Below, in pieces: positions 53,029 to 60,948 of a DNA stretch of 64,000 bases. The stretch comes from Paenibacillus sp. RC67 (lineage in GTDB: Bacteria > Bacillota > Bacilli > Paenibacillales > NBRC-103111): NCBI RefSeq assembly GCF_030020805.1, contig NZ_CP125098.1:6161501-6225500 (forward strand), read 5' to 3'. Made by a program: the position numbers and the translations under genes. The notes beneath the pieces are model-generated. The model made no database searches and was not told where the DNA came from. It was given only the letters and a program-made list of their open reading frames with translations. Within the stretch, counting starts at the first letter, position 1; each line of letters begins with the position of its first letter.

Positions 53029-54189
53029 TTATAGAGATGGTCCGATACGGTTAATGCTGAACTCAGTATGGCCGAGAACTTCCGCCTTCGTCAGCTTTCC
53101 GTTGGCTACCGCTTTAATCTCATCCCAGATCTTGTCTCCAGCGTCTTCCAAGCTCAGCGTGCCTTCCAGCATATCGCTGACATCAACGTCCATATTATCG
53201 CTCATGCGCTCGAACATCCGCTTGTTACCCGTAATTTTGATGACCGGAATAACAGCTGAACCTGTAGGAGTACCGCGTCCTGTCGTAAAGCAAACCAGGT
53301 GCGCTCCGCCAGCTGCCATACCTGACACACACTCAATGTCATTACCAGGGGAATCCATGAAGTACAGACCGTTCTTAGGAAGCTGCTCTGCATATTCAAC
53401 AATCCCTTTGATAGGAGCCGTACCGCATTTGCTGATACAGCCAAGAGATTTCTCTTCGATCGTTGTCAAGCCGCCAGCAATATTGCCTGGGCTCGGGTTT
53501 CCACCGCGCATATCAGCTCCCATCCGTTCAACCTCTTTCTCGAAGCGGTCAACGATGTGGTACAGCTGTTTCTCGGTTTCTGGAGTTGCGCAGCGGGAAG
53601 CCAGCACATGCTCTGCTCCGATAATTTCTGTCGTTTCTCCGATAACGACGCCGCCACCTTGTTGGATCAGCGTGTCAGCTGCTGCACCCAACGCAGGGTT
53701 GGATGCCAAACCGGATGTTGCATCCGAGCCACCGCATTTAACACCGATGATCAGCTCGTTGAAAGGAATCGGCTCAGCCTGCATTTCATCCAGCTGTGCG
53801 CGCATTTTTTTGGCAAGCTCCACACCATGTTGAATGGCCTTCACAGAGCCGCCTACAGATTGAATGTCGAACACTTCAACAAGCTTGCCTGTTGGACGGA
53901 TAGCATCCGCTAATTCATTAGGATCGATAACCTCGCATCCCAAACTAATAATGATAACTCCACCTACGTTCGGATTTTTACCTGTACCCGCCAGCACCTC
54001 AAAGGTACGTTCTTTATCGGCGCCGATTTGGCTGCAGCCGTGTTGATGCGGAATCGCTACTGTATCAGCTACCATTTGATTGATGCGACTGCAAACTTGG
54101 TTGGCACAAATGACCGTAGGAATAATCAGCAAGTGATTGCGGATACCTACATCACCATTTGGTCTTCTATATCCCATCATGTGATCCAT
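53029..54189 (-). CDS. UxaA-family dehydratase, C-terminal (large) component
   Basis: 386 residues from ATG 54189. Matches the large domain of altronate/galactarate dehydratases: MGYRRPNGDVGIRNHLLIIPTVICANQV, HQHGCSQIGAD, VKCGGSDATSGLASNPALG, CISKCGTAPIKG and FMDSPGNDIECVSGMAAGGA. The cysteines (GCSQ, CGGSD, SKCGT) are placed to hold a metal or cluster. The N-terminal SAF domain is a separate upstream gene, as in C. jejuni fucose-type loci and in SuyAB sulfolactate lyases. Here the FAH and SDR partners argue for a deoxy-sugar acid dehydratase over SuyAB. Its leader carries the tandem hairpin repeats. Confidence 0.88.
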   Translation of the reverse strand: MDHMMGYRRPNGDVGIRNHLLIIPTVICANQVCSRINQMVADTVAIPHQHGCSQIGADKERTFEVLAGTGKNPNVGGVIIISLGCEVIDPNELADAIRPTGKLVEVFDIQSVGGSVKAIQHGVELAKKMRAQLDEMQAEPIPFNELIIGVKCGGSDATSGLASNPALGAAADTLIQQGGGVVIGETTEIIGAEHVLASRCATPETEKQLYHIVDRFEKEVERMGADMRGGNPSPGNIAGGLTTIEEKSLGCISKCGTAPIKGIVEYAEQLPKNGLYFMDSPGNDIECVSGMAAGGAHLVCFTTGRGTPTGSAVIPVIKITGNKRMFERMSDNMDVDVSDMLEGTLSLEDAGDKIWDEIKAVANGKLTKAEVLGHTEFSINRIGPSL

Positions 54190-54204
54190 GTTTTTTCCTC
54201 CTAA

Positions 54205-54430
54205 AAGTTTTTCGTTAGAAAAACTATCTTCGTAAGCATAAGCTGAGTTTTGCGGAGCAAAACTTTCTTCGTAAGCGTAAACTTAAGTTTTTCGTTAGAA
54301 AAACTATCTTCGTAAGCATAAGCTGAGTTTTGCGGAGCAAAACTTTCTTCGTAAGCGTAAACTTAAGTTTTTCGTTAGAAAAACTATCTTCGTAAGCATA
54401 AGCTGAGTTTTGCGGAGCAAAACTTTCTTT
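54205..54430 (-). repeat. 80-bp tandem repeat, 2.8 copies, six hairpins before uxaA-C
   Basis: Copies start at 54205, 54285 and 54365, exactly 80 bases apart and virtually identical. Each has two 40-base units: AGTTTTTC-GTTA-GAAAAACT and AGTTTTGC-GGA-GCAAAACT, each followed by a TTCTTCGTAAGC-like tag (last copy truncated). In transcript sense the array ends directly at the ribosome binding site of the gene at 54189. Confidence 0.95.
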
Positions 54431-54434
54431 ATAA

Positions 54435-54755
54435 TTAAGCTTTTACAGCTTGGTCGCCGCGGCCGCGAATTCCTTCAACATTGTGCACATGCACATGCTG
54501 GCCTGCTTTGATTTCCGTAGTAGTACGACCGATAACTTCGCCGTATTTGCGAATGTCCGTTCCTTGAGCTACATCTTCAATAGCAATTTTGTGGCCAAAA
54601 GGTACTGCATCCAGTAGCACAACCTCGCGAACTTGATCCTGCACACGGTAAGCAATTTTTTGTCCTTTTTCCAAATCCTTAATAGCTGTTGCCACATGGT
54701 CTTTGGAATCCATGACCAATGCGTCTGCGCCTGCCTCGATTTGATGTCCCGCCAT
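54435..54755 (-). CDS. UxaA-family dehydratase, N-terminal SAF component
   Basis: 106 residues from ATG 54755 (AAGGAGG upstream). A SAF-domain protein: AGADALVMDSKDHVATAIKDLEKGQ, VPFGHKIAIEDV, YGEVIGRTT and VHVHNVEG, matching the N-terminal domain of altronate/galactarate dehydratases. It pairs with the C-terminal component 245 bases downstream; the spacer is filled by hairpin repeats. Confidence 0.9.
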   Translation of the reverse strand: MAGHQIEAGADALVMDSKDHVATAIKDLEKGQKIAYRVQDQVREVVLLDAVPFGHKIAIEDVAQGTDIRKYGEVIGRTTTEIKAGQHVHVHNVEGIRGRGDQAVKA

Positions 54756-54773
54756 CTTTGTTAACCTCCTTAG

Positions 54774-54873
54774 AGCTTTCCGTAAGGAAAGCTATCTTCG
54801 TAAGCATTTTCTGAGTTTTCCGTAGGAAAACTATCTTCGTAAGCGTAATCTTAGAGCTTTTCGTAGAAAAGTC
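54774..54873 (-). repeat. Array of three hairpin units before uxaA-N
   Basis: Hairpins AGCTTTCC-GTAA-GGAAAGCT (54774-54793), AGTTTTCC-GTA-GGAAAACT (54814-54832) and AGCTTTTC-GTA-GAAAAGTC (54855-54873), each followed by ATCTTCGTAAG. The stems differ in sequence from those at 51.8 and 54.2 kb but keep base pairing. Confidence 0.9.
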
Positions 54874-54899
54874 ATCTTCGTAAATCTATCTATTCCATA

Positions 54900-55820
54900 T
54901 TAAACGCGCTCTGCTACCATTTTGTTAGTCAAAGAGCCTAGTTTTTCAATTTCAATCGTAACGACGTCGCCGTCTTTCAAGTAAACGCGTTTGTCCTCAG
55001 GCAATCCGAGTACAACACCTTCTGGAGTACCTGTCAAAATAATATCACCAGGAACCAGAGTCATATGTTGAGAGATGTAGCTGACGATCTCGTCGCAATG
55101 GAAAATCATATCGGATGTGTTCGAGTTTTGACGAACTTCACCGTTCACGATACAACGGATGGACAAATCGTTTGGATTGCCCACTTCGTCAGCCGTTACA
55201 AGGTATGGTCCCAATGGGCTGAAGCCGTCGCAGCTTTTGCCGAGCAGCCATTGATGTGTACGCATTTGCAAATCACGTGCAGACAAATCATTGACGTTAC
55301 AATAGCCGAATACATGATCAAGCGCATTTTCCTTGGACACGTACTTTGTTTCTTTACCGATAACGATAACAAGCTCTGCTTCGTAATCCACTTGGTCAGT
55401 AACTTTCACTGGAAGCGGTACATCTGCACCATGGTTTGTCAATGTGTTGTTAAATTTATTGAAAAGAATCGGATACTGCGGAATCGGCGCATTCGTTTCT
55501 TCTGCATGTTTACGGTAGTTCAAGCCTACACAAATAATTTTGTTAGGATGAGTAACGCAAGGTCCCAAGTTCAAATCGGACTCATTAACAATATATCCTG
55601 CAGCGACACCAGCAGCAGCGGACAACGCTTGATCTACATAGGCTTGCAATGCGGCAACAGAAGCTGCTCCACCGTTAATAACAGAATGTACGTTTTGTGG
55701 TACAGCTTGACCAGCAGCAGCCGGAACAGCTTGCAGAGCAGCAGAAATATGTACTACTCCTTGCTCGGTTTTAACGCCCAGCTTTTGCTGACCATTTTCG
55801 ATAAAAGTAAGAAGCTTCAT
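54900..55820 (-). CDS. Fumarylacetoacetate-hydrolase family protein (2,4-diketo-3-deoxy acid hydrolase type)
   Basis: 306 residues from ATG 55820 (GGAGG eight bases upstream). Residues 1-95 are an N-terminal domain rich in Ala/Val. The FAH catalytic domain follows: ICVGLNYRKHAEETN, NTLTNHGADVPLP, YEAELVIVIGKET (metal Glu), GYCNVNDLSARDLQMRTHQWLLGKSCDGFSPLGP and TGTPEGVVLG. Family members cleave C-C bonds next to a carbonyl with Mg2+. In pathways with UxaA-type dehydratases and SDRs, this type splits 2,4-diketo-3-deoxy-L-fuconate or -rhamnonate into pyruvate and L-lactate. Substrate inferred. Confidence 0.87.
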   Translation of the reverse strand: MKLLTFIENGQQKLGVKTEQGVVHISAALQAVPAAAGQAVPQNVHSVINGGAASVAALQAYVDQALSAAAGVAAGYIVNESDLNLGPCVTHPNKIICVGLNYRKHAEETNAPIPQYPILFNKFNNTLTNHGADVPLPVKVTDQVDYEAELVIVIGKETKYVSKENALDHVFGYCNVNDLSARDLQMRTHQWLLGKSCDGFSPLGPYLVTADEVGNPNDLSIRCIVNGEVRQNSNTSDMIFHCDEIVSYISQHMTLVPGDIILTGTPEGVVLGLPEDKRVYLKDGDVVTIEIEKLGSLTNKMVAERV

Positions 55821-55873
55821 TAGATATACCTCCAAAAAGTAGTATCGTTATAAGTGCTTATAAAGAGAATAAA

Positions 55874-56647
55874 TTACGCGTTTTTACCGAAAACAACGCC
55901 GCCGTCGATATATAGCGGGGAACCCATCATGAACTTGGAGTCGTCGGATGCTAGGAATAAAGCCGCTTTAGCCACATCTTCTGGTCTTCCCAAATCTCCG
56001 CTTAATTGGCGTGTTTTGAGGGATGCATAGGCTTCTTCCTCATTGTCGTAAGATTTTTTCAAATAATCCTCAACAAATGGTGTAAGAATCGTGCCCGGAA
56101 GCAGCGCGTTGCAACGAATTTGGTATGGAGCATAGTCAACCTGCATCGATTTGGTCAAAGCAAGAACCGCACCTTTGGTAGCCGAATATGAAGCACGACG
56201 TGCCAATCCGATTTCAGCGATACAAGAGGACATGTTAATAATCGAACCGTTACGAGCTTCCATCATATGAGGAAGCACATATTTACAAGGCAAGAACACA
56301 CCGCGAATGTTAATGTTGATTACACGGTCCCAAGCCTCCGGCTCAACCTCATGAATCGCGCCAACGCCGCTAACGCCTGCATTGTTAAACAACACATCAA
56401 TACGGCCAAATTGTGCGATAGCTTGATCTACCATCGACTTAACGGATTCCGGGTTGGTTACATCTGCTTGAATGAATACCGCCTTGCCGCCGGCTTGTTT
56501 AATCAGCTCAACGGTTTCTTGACCTTTTTCTTCTATCAGGTCATTGACGATAACGGTAGCGCCTTCTTTAGCAAACAAAAGCGCAGAGCTTTGACCGATA
56601 CCCGATCCGGATCCGGTGATTAGCGCAATTTTATTTTCCAATCTCAT
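55874..56647 (-). CDS. SDR-family oxidoreductase, first enzyme gene of the operon
   Basis: 257 residues from ATG 56647; a GTG nine bases upstream is only two bases from the AAGGAC site, so the ATG is favoured. Classical SDR: ALITGSGSGIGQSSALLFAKEG, NNAGVSGVG, the Ser, YSATK and IDGGVVFGKNA. NAD(P)-dependent oxidation of a sugar or sugar acid is likely. Only about 30-35% like the other SDR by eye, so they probably act at different steps. It follows iclR by 33 bases. Confidence 0.86.
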   Translation of the reverse strand: MRLENKIALITGSGSGIGQSSALLFAKEGATVIVNDLIEEKGQETVELIKQAGGKAVFIQADVTNPESVKSMVDQAIAQFGRIDVLFNNAGVSGVGAIHEVEPEAWDRVININIRGVFLPCKYVLPHMMEARNGSIINMSSCIAEIGLARRASYSATKGAVLALTKSMQVDYAPYQIRCNALLPGTILTPFVEDYLKKSYDNEEEAYASLKTRQLSGDLGRPEDVAKAALFLASDDSKFMMGSPLYIDGGVVFGKNA

Positions 56648-56680
56648 GTGCTGCACGTCCTTCCAAGTTATCTTTTTTGA

Positions 56681-57439
56681 TTAATTGCATGTGCCTTGCG
56701 ATAACCTTTCGGCTAAGGCGCAAATTTCTTGTCTTGCTCTCTCCCGCTTCTGCTCCCATTCGTGCTGGAACATAGAGCAGCTTATAGCCGCTACGACATT
56801 CCCCTGCGTATCTCGTACCGGGGCTGCCACACAGCAAAAACCCATGACAGCCTCCTGAAGATCGCTGGCATAGCCTTCGTTACGGATAGCCGCTAGCTGC
56901 TTAAGCAGCTCGCTACGAGATTTAATCGTGTGCAGAGTTAAGCCCTGCCTCAGCTCCTCGTCGGGATACAACGACTCTACCATCGCGGGATCAAGATTTG
57001 CGAGCATCACCTTACCCAGTGCTGTCGCGTGGGCAGGAAGCTTCATTCCTGGCTCAGATGCGAGTCGAACTGGGGCCGGCATTTCCTCCTTAGCCAAATA
57101 CAAAACCTCACACTGCTCCAGCTTTGCCAACTGAATTGTTTCCTGAATCGTATGTTTGGTAACCGATGCTTCCTTGCGGAATCGGTCGATCAGGCTGAAT
57201 TGTTTAAAATAAACATTTCCAATAAAACCAAGCTTAGAGCCAAGCGAATATGTCGCTTCCGACTCGCGAACAACCCATTCCAACGCTTCCATCGTGTTCA
57301 ATAATGAAAACATGGAGCTTTTATTAATGCCAAGCTGCTTGGACAAATCGATTAGCTTCAGCTTGGAGGGCTGTAGGGAAATCGCTTGAAGGACAACATC
57401 GGCTTTCTCTAGAGCAGGTACCCAATATTTCTTTTCCAT
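56681..57439 (-). CDS. IclR-family transcriptional regulator
   Basis: 252 residues from ATG 57439 (GTAGGAGGACGC upstream). Residues about 10-75 are the IclR winged helix (KADVVLQAISLQPSKLKLIDLSKQLGINKSSMFSLLNTME), and about 90-250 the effector domain (MKLPAHATALGKVMLANL, CCVAAPVRDTQGNVVAAIS). It is the first gene of the operon and reads into the SDR gene. Its promoter carries a 10-base inverted repeat that is the probable autoregulatory operator. Ligand likely a sugar acid or 2-keto acid. Confidence 0.93.
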   Translation of the reverse strand: MEKKYWVPALEKADVVLQAISLQPSKLKLIDLSKQLGINKSSMFSLLNTMEALEWVVRESEATYSLGSKLGFIGNVYFKQFSLIDRFRKEASVTKHTIQETIQLAKLEQCEVLYLAKEEMPAPVRLASEPGMKLPAHATALGKVMLANLDPAMVESLYPDEELRQGLTLHTIKSRSELLKQLAAIRNEGYASDLQEAVMGFCCVAAPVRDTQGNVVAAISCSMFQHEWEQKRERARQEICALAERLSQGTCN

Positions 57440-57516
57440 GCGTCCTCCTACAAGCTTACGCTTCACAAGGATCTACTGCTTTTCTTGAAAAGCCTGTTTC
57501 TACGAACTTGGTTTTA

Positions 57517-57540
57517 TATACAAAACCTTAGTTTTGTATA
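57517..57540 (-). promoter_or_regulatory. Candidate IclR operator
   Basis: TATACAAAAC (57517-57526), CTTA, GTTTTGTATA (57531-57540): a perfect 10-base inverted repeat just downstream of the predicted start of the iclR transcript, about 80 bases before the gene. Confidence 0.75.
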
Positions 57541-57552
57541 ATTTACATTTTC

Positions 57553-57581
57553 ATCGTACAACGGGGAGAACTATATGTCAA
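57553..57581 (-). promoter_or_regulatory. Sigma-A promoter of the iclR operon
   Basis: On the minus strand a perfect TTGACA (57581-57576), 17-base spacer and TACGAT (57558-57553). Confidence 0.8.
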
Positions 57582-57615
57582 CGGGTTTTTGCCCCCTAAA
57601 TTCCATGCAAAATAA

Positions 57616-57630
57616 CCCCACAAAGTGGGG
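57616..57630. other. Short CCCCAC/GTGGGG hairpin
   Basis: CCCCAC (57616-57621) AAA GTGGGG (57625-57630), in the 190-base gap between iclR and lutC. It could be part of a terminator or an attenuating structure; no T tract follows on either strand. Confidence 0.4.
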
Positions 57631-57704
57631 CCTTGGCTTCGAAGCTGATTCAGATACTTTGCGGGGAGCCCCGAAATTTATAAATTCTATAGTGTCAAAA
57701 AAAG

Positions 57705-57732
57705 GGTTGAGCAAAAGAAGCTTTGCTCAACC
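57705..57732 (-). terminator. Terminator of lutABC
   Basis: GGTTGAGCAAA (57705-57715) pairs with TTTGCTCAACC (57722-57732); on the minus strand CCTTTTTTT follows. It separates lutC from iclR, which has its own promoter. Confidence 0.9.
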
Positions 57733-57767
57733 ACTTAATATTCGGAAGCGAGCTGCCCCCGCAACAA

Positions 57768-58544
57768 TTACTTGATAATCACGGCATATACCTTACCTGG
57801 CCCGTGAATACCAATCGTAAGATCGTTCTCGATATCGGCGCTTCGGCTCGGTCCTGTAATCAAATTCAGCGAGGAAGCATAGTCGCTTCCGTCGGTTTTA
57901 CCATCAGTAATGCTGCTGAATGCCTCACCCATTCGGGTTACAAGCTGATCAGCGCGGAATACCGCGAATAGGATATCCGTCAGCAAGCTGACCGAGCGGC
58001 CCCGCTCCGGCGAGCATTGCAGCACGAGCGTACTCGTATTGGCTACGGCATAGTCAGGCCAAATCATGCCTAACTGGCAGCGTTCCGTGCGCTTTAGCAG
58101 TTCGCTGCGCTTAACCCAGTTAGAGCTGTTATCCGCACCGCTTGCAGCAGCGCTTTCTGTGGAATCGATCTCTTTCCACGGAACAACATCCACTCCAGCC
58201 TCAGCCAAAGCTTCATCCAAGCCAAGCTCAATCAAGCCCTCATGTTCCCAGCGGGAAACATGCGTGACCTTAAGCTCCGCCGTAATTTCTTTGAGCCATG
58301 CTGCGATACCAGCTTTGGCTTCCGCTTCATCCACTACTAGTACTTTCCCTGTCAGAGCAGTCCAGTTCTGGATGAATAACTCGATTTTCTCGTCGGTTGT
58401 TCGTTCGATCTCTTTATAGAACTCCGGAGCGCCGCGGAACGGACGCTCCGGAGGGGTACTCGAAGGTGCTTTACGCCCTAATCGCGATGAGATGTTCGCG
58501 ATGAAGGCTTCACGACCATGAATTTGACCCGTCTTAATGCTCAT
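57768..58544 (-). CDS. lutC: LutC, L-lactate oxidation protein
   Basis: 258 residues from ATG 58544. LUD-domain protein of the LutC type (EAFIANISSRLGRK start; ISSITDGKTD, LNLITGPSRSADIENDLTIGIHGPGK end). In B. subtilis LutABC replaces the flavoprotein lactate dehydrogenase and oxidises L-lactate to pyruvate. LutC's start lies inside the end of lutB by 11 bases. Slightly longer than the usual 240 residues because of a Ser/Ala-rich insertion near 140. Confidence 0.92.
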   Translation of the reverse strand: MSIKTGQIHGREAFIANISSRLGRKAPSSTPPERPFRGAPEFYKEIERTTDEKIELFIQNWTALTGKVLVVDEAEAKAGIAAWLKEITAELKVTHVSRWEHEGLIELGLDEALAEAGVDVVPWKEIDSTESAAASGADNSSNWVKRSELLKRTERCQLGMIWPDYAVANTSTLVLQCSPERGRSVSLLTDILFAVFRADQLVTRMGEAFSSITDGKTDGSDYASSLNLITGPSRSADIENDLTIGIHGPGKVYAVIIK

Positions 58545-60035
58545 GAGGCTTACCTCCCTTATTCACTGGGGCTTCAGGAGCTTCTGCGACCACCGGAGCA
58601 TTCTTAAGCTCCTGCTGCAGTGCTTCCCACCGATCGCGGAACGACTGCTTCGGCTTCATCGGGAAGAAGCGAGATTGCGTCCAGCCGGACATCGGTCCTG
58701 GGCCTTTCTTTATGAAGCCTTTGCTGATAAAAGGCTTCTGCAAATAATAGGCGGATTTGGTCGCCATTTTGTACAATGTTACGTTCCCGAACGCTGTCTG
58801 GAACGATTTGAAGGCAGCGCGCTCGGCAAGCGGGGTCAGCCCCATCTTGACCTTGCGTGCTCGCAGCTGCACGAGCATATCGTGCAGCGGGATTTTGACC
58901 GGGCATGCCTCATAGCATGCCCCGCACAGACTGGAAGCGTAGGCCAACTGGCCCGCTTCCTTCATGTCCTGCTGCAGCAGCGGCGTCAATACGGCCCCGA
59001 TAGGGCCGCTGTACACGCTGCCGTAGGTGTGTCCGCCCACGTGACGATACACGGGGCAAGCGTTCAAGCAGGCTGCACAGCGGATGCAGTGCAGCACTTC
59101 CTGAAACACCGGATCGCCGAGCTGCGCCGAGCGTCCGTTGTCAAGAACAATGAGATGGAGCTCTTCGGGTCCATCGAGCTCTCCTCGCGACGCGGGCCTG
59201 TAATCATCGACGTGTACGTCGTCAGCTTCTGGCCAGTTGCGCTGCGCGCGAGCAAGTTCAAGACGACTTCCAAGTCGTCATAGGTAGGCACCAATCGCTC
59301 CATCCCCATAATGACCACATGGGATTTAGGGATCGTGCTGACCATACGTCCATTACCTTCATTCGATACAAGCGTTATCGAACCGGATTCGGCAACGCCG
59401 AAGTTACAGCCCGTTAAGCCAATATCCGCTTCAAGGAAATAATTGCGAAGTCGCTGCCTTGCATAGTTCGCAAGCACCTTGGTCTCCGGCGGGAACTGCT
59501 CGCCGGACTCGTCATTGAACAAATCAGCGATTTGCTGCTTGTTTTTATGAATCGCAGGGATAATCAAGTGCGAAGGCGTTTCCTTCGCCAGCTGCAAAAT
59601 ATACTCACCCAAGTCAGTCTCAATCGCTTCGATACCGCGCGCTTCCAAATGGTGGTTCAGATGGATTTCTTCCGATACCATCGATTTGCCTTTGGCTACC
59701 AGCTTCGCCTTGCGCTGCTCGGCAAGATCCATGAACACTTTGACAGCCTCATCCGCCGTCTGGCAAAAATAAACGTGTCCCCCCGCTTTGGTGACATTGT
59801 CCGTGAACTGGGTCAAATAATAGTCTAAATTATCAATGACATGCTTACGGATTTGCTTCCCGCGCTCGCGCCACTCTTCCCATTGGCCGAAATCATCCAT
59901 CGCTTTCAGCTTAGCCGTTTTCAGCTTATCCGTAGTAAAGGCAACAGCTTTACGTAGAAACTCATCCTTGAGCGCTTCTTCCGTTCTTTTCTTCAGCCCT
60001 GTTCCAATCAGCTGTTTTTCATCGACCTGACTCAC
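58534..60035 (-). pseudogene. lutB: LutB, iron-sulfur L-lactate oxidation protein, frameshifted
   Basis: Starts at ATG 60035. The first frame gives a LUD domain (residues about 20-300, ISKSHVVIMGMERLVPTYDDL) and then runs off into spurious sequence after TGPRRE. The second frame continues the real protein with ELDGPEELHLIVLDNGRSAQLGDPVFQE (read in parts), CIRCAACLNACPVYR and CGACYEACPVKIPL, the two 4Fe-4S motifs, to the end at 58534. Comparison with the expected GGEL shows one G missing in GAGG(G)AGAG near 59181-59186. If real, LutB would lose both clusters and lactate oxidation would fail; it may be a sequencing error. Overlaps lutA by 17 bases and lutC by 11. Confidence 0.9.
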
Positions 60036-60762
60036 CGTTCTTCACTCCTTCCTCCAGCAGCTGCGCAATGTGCATCACGCGAATCGGCTTGTTATCTTTA
60101 TTCAAACGACCTCCGATATTCATCAGACAGCCCATATCCGAGCCAACGAGCACACTAGCTCCTGTAGAGCATACGTGGCCTGCTTTTTCACATACCATCG
60201 CTTCGGACATATCAGCCATCTTCACGGCAAACGTACCGCCGAAGCCGCAGCAATCTTCTTTTTTCGGAAGCTCGATCAGCTCCAGACCTTTCACTTCACT
60301 CATCAGCTTACCAGGCTCTTCTTTAACACCCAAGAAGCGAGTAGCGTGACAGGAAGCATGATAAGTAACCTTTTCATTAAATACCGCTCCCAAATCGGTT
60401 ACGCCAAGCACGTTCACGAGGAACTGGGAAAACTCATATGTTTTATTGATCAAATCTTCGGCTTTCTTCTTCCATTCCGGTTCATTCTCGAACAGCTGAG
60501 GATAGTAATGATGCACCATCCCTGTACAGGAGCCCGAAGGAGATACGACATAATCACTATGCTCGAATGCACGGATCAAACCGCGAGCCACTTCGCGCGC
60601 TTCATCCTGATAACCACTATTAAAGGCTGGCTGTCCACAGCAAACTTGAGCTTGGGGAAAATCGACCTCGCAGCCGTACCGATGCAGCAAGCGGACAACG
60701 CTTTCCCCAACCTCCGGATACAATTGGTCCGCTAAACAAGTAATAAATAAAGAGACACGCAT
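60019..60762 (-). CDS. lutA: LutA, CCG-domain L-lactate oxidation protein
   Basis: 247 residues from ATG 60762 (AAGGAAGGG upstream); frame open to 60783. Two cysteine-rich CCG domains: QVCCGQPAFNSG (Cys41, Cys42) and DCCGFGGTFA (Cys171, Cys172), each with a second Cys pair (SGSCTGMV, ASCHATR), as in heterodisulfide-reductase-like electron proteins. First gene of lutABC. No promoter stands out in the 190 bases upstream. Confidence 0.94.
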   Translation of the reverse strand: MRVSLFITCLADQLYPEVGESVVRLLHRYGCEVDFPQAQVCCGQPAFNSGYQDEAREVARGLIRAFEHSDYVVSPSGSCTGMVHHYYPQLFENEPEWKKKAEDLINKTYEFSQFLVNVLGVTDLGAVFNEKVTYHASCHATRFLGVKEEPGKLMSEVKGLELIELPKKEDCCGFGGTFAVKMADMSEAMVCEKAGHVCSTGASVLVGSDMGCLMNIGGRLNKDNKPIRVMHIAQLLEEGVKNGESGR

Positions 60763-60852
60763 GGGGTTCCCTTCCTTTATCAATAAAGTGTAGTTTAAAT
60801 TCTTATGTTATCAGGTTATCAGATAAGTTGATTTTTGAAAAGCCTTCTTCGC

Positions 60853-60920
60853 AAAAAAGCTGCCTCCCAATCGATACCCCAACTCCCTTGTTGCGTATCC
60901 CTCTGGTTCGGCAGCTTTTT
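60853..60920 (-). terminator. Terminator of the ger operon
   Basis: AAAAAAGCTGCC (60853-60864) pairs with GGCAGCTTTTT (60910-60920) around a long loop; on the minus strand six T follow the second arm. It lies 29 bases after the ger operon. Confidence 0.75.
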
Positions 60921-60948
60921 AAATGAGCTAACTAGACTGATTTCCTTA

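Noticed and set aside
54205..54430. CRISPR array
   Set aside because: Repeats are contiguous with no unique spacers, each contains its own hairpins, and no cas genes are near.
57575..57775. 66-residue plus-strand frame
   Set aside because: Spans the iclR promoter, a hairpin and the lutABC terminator; no ribosome binding site.
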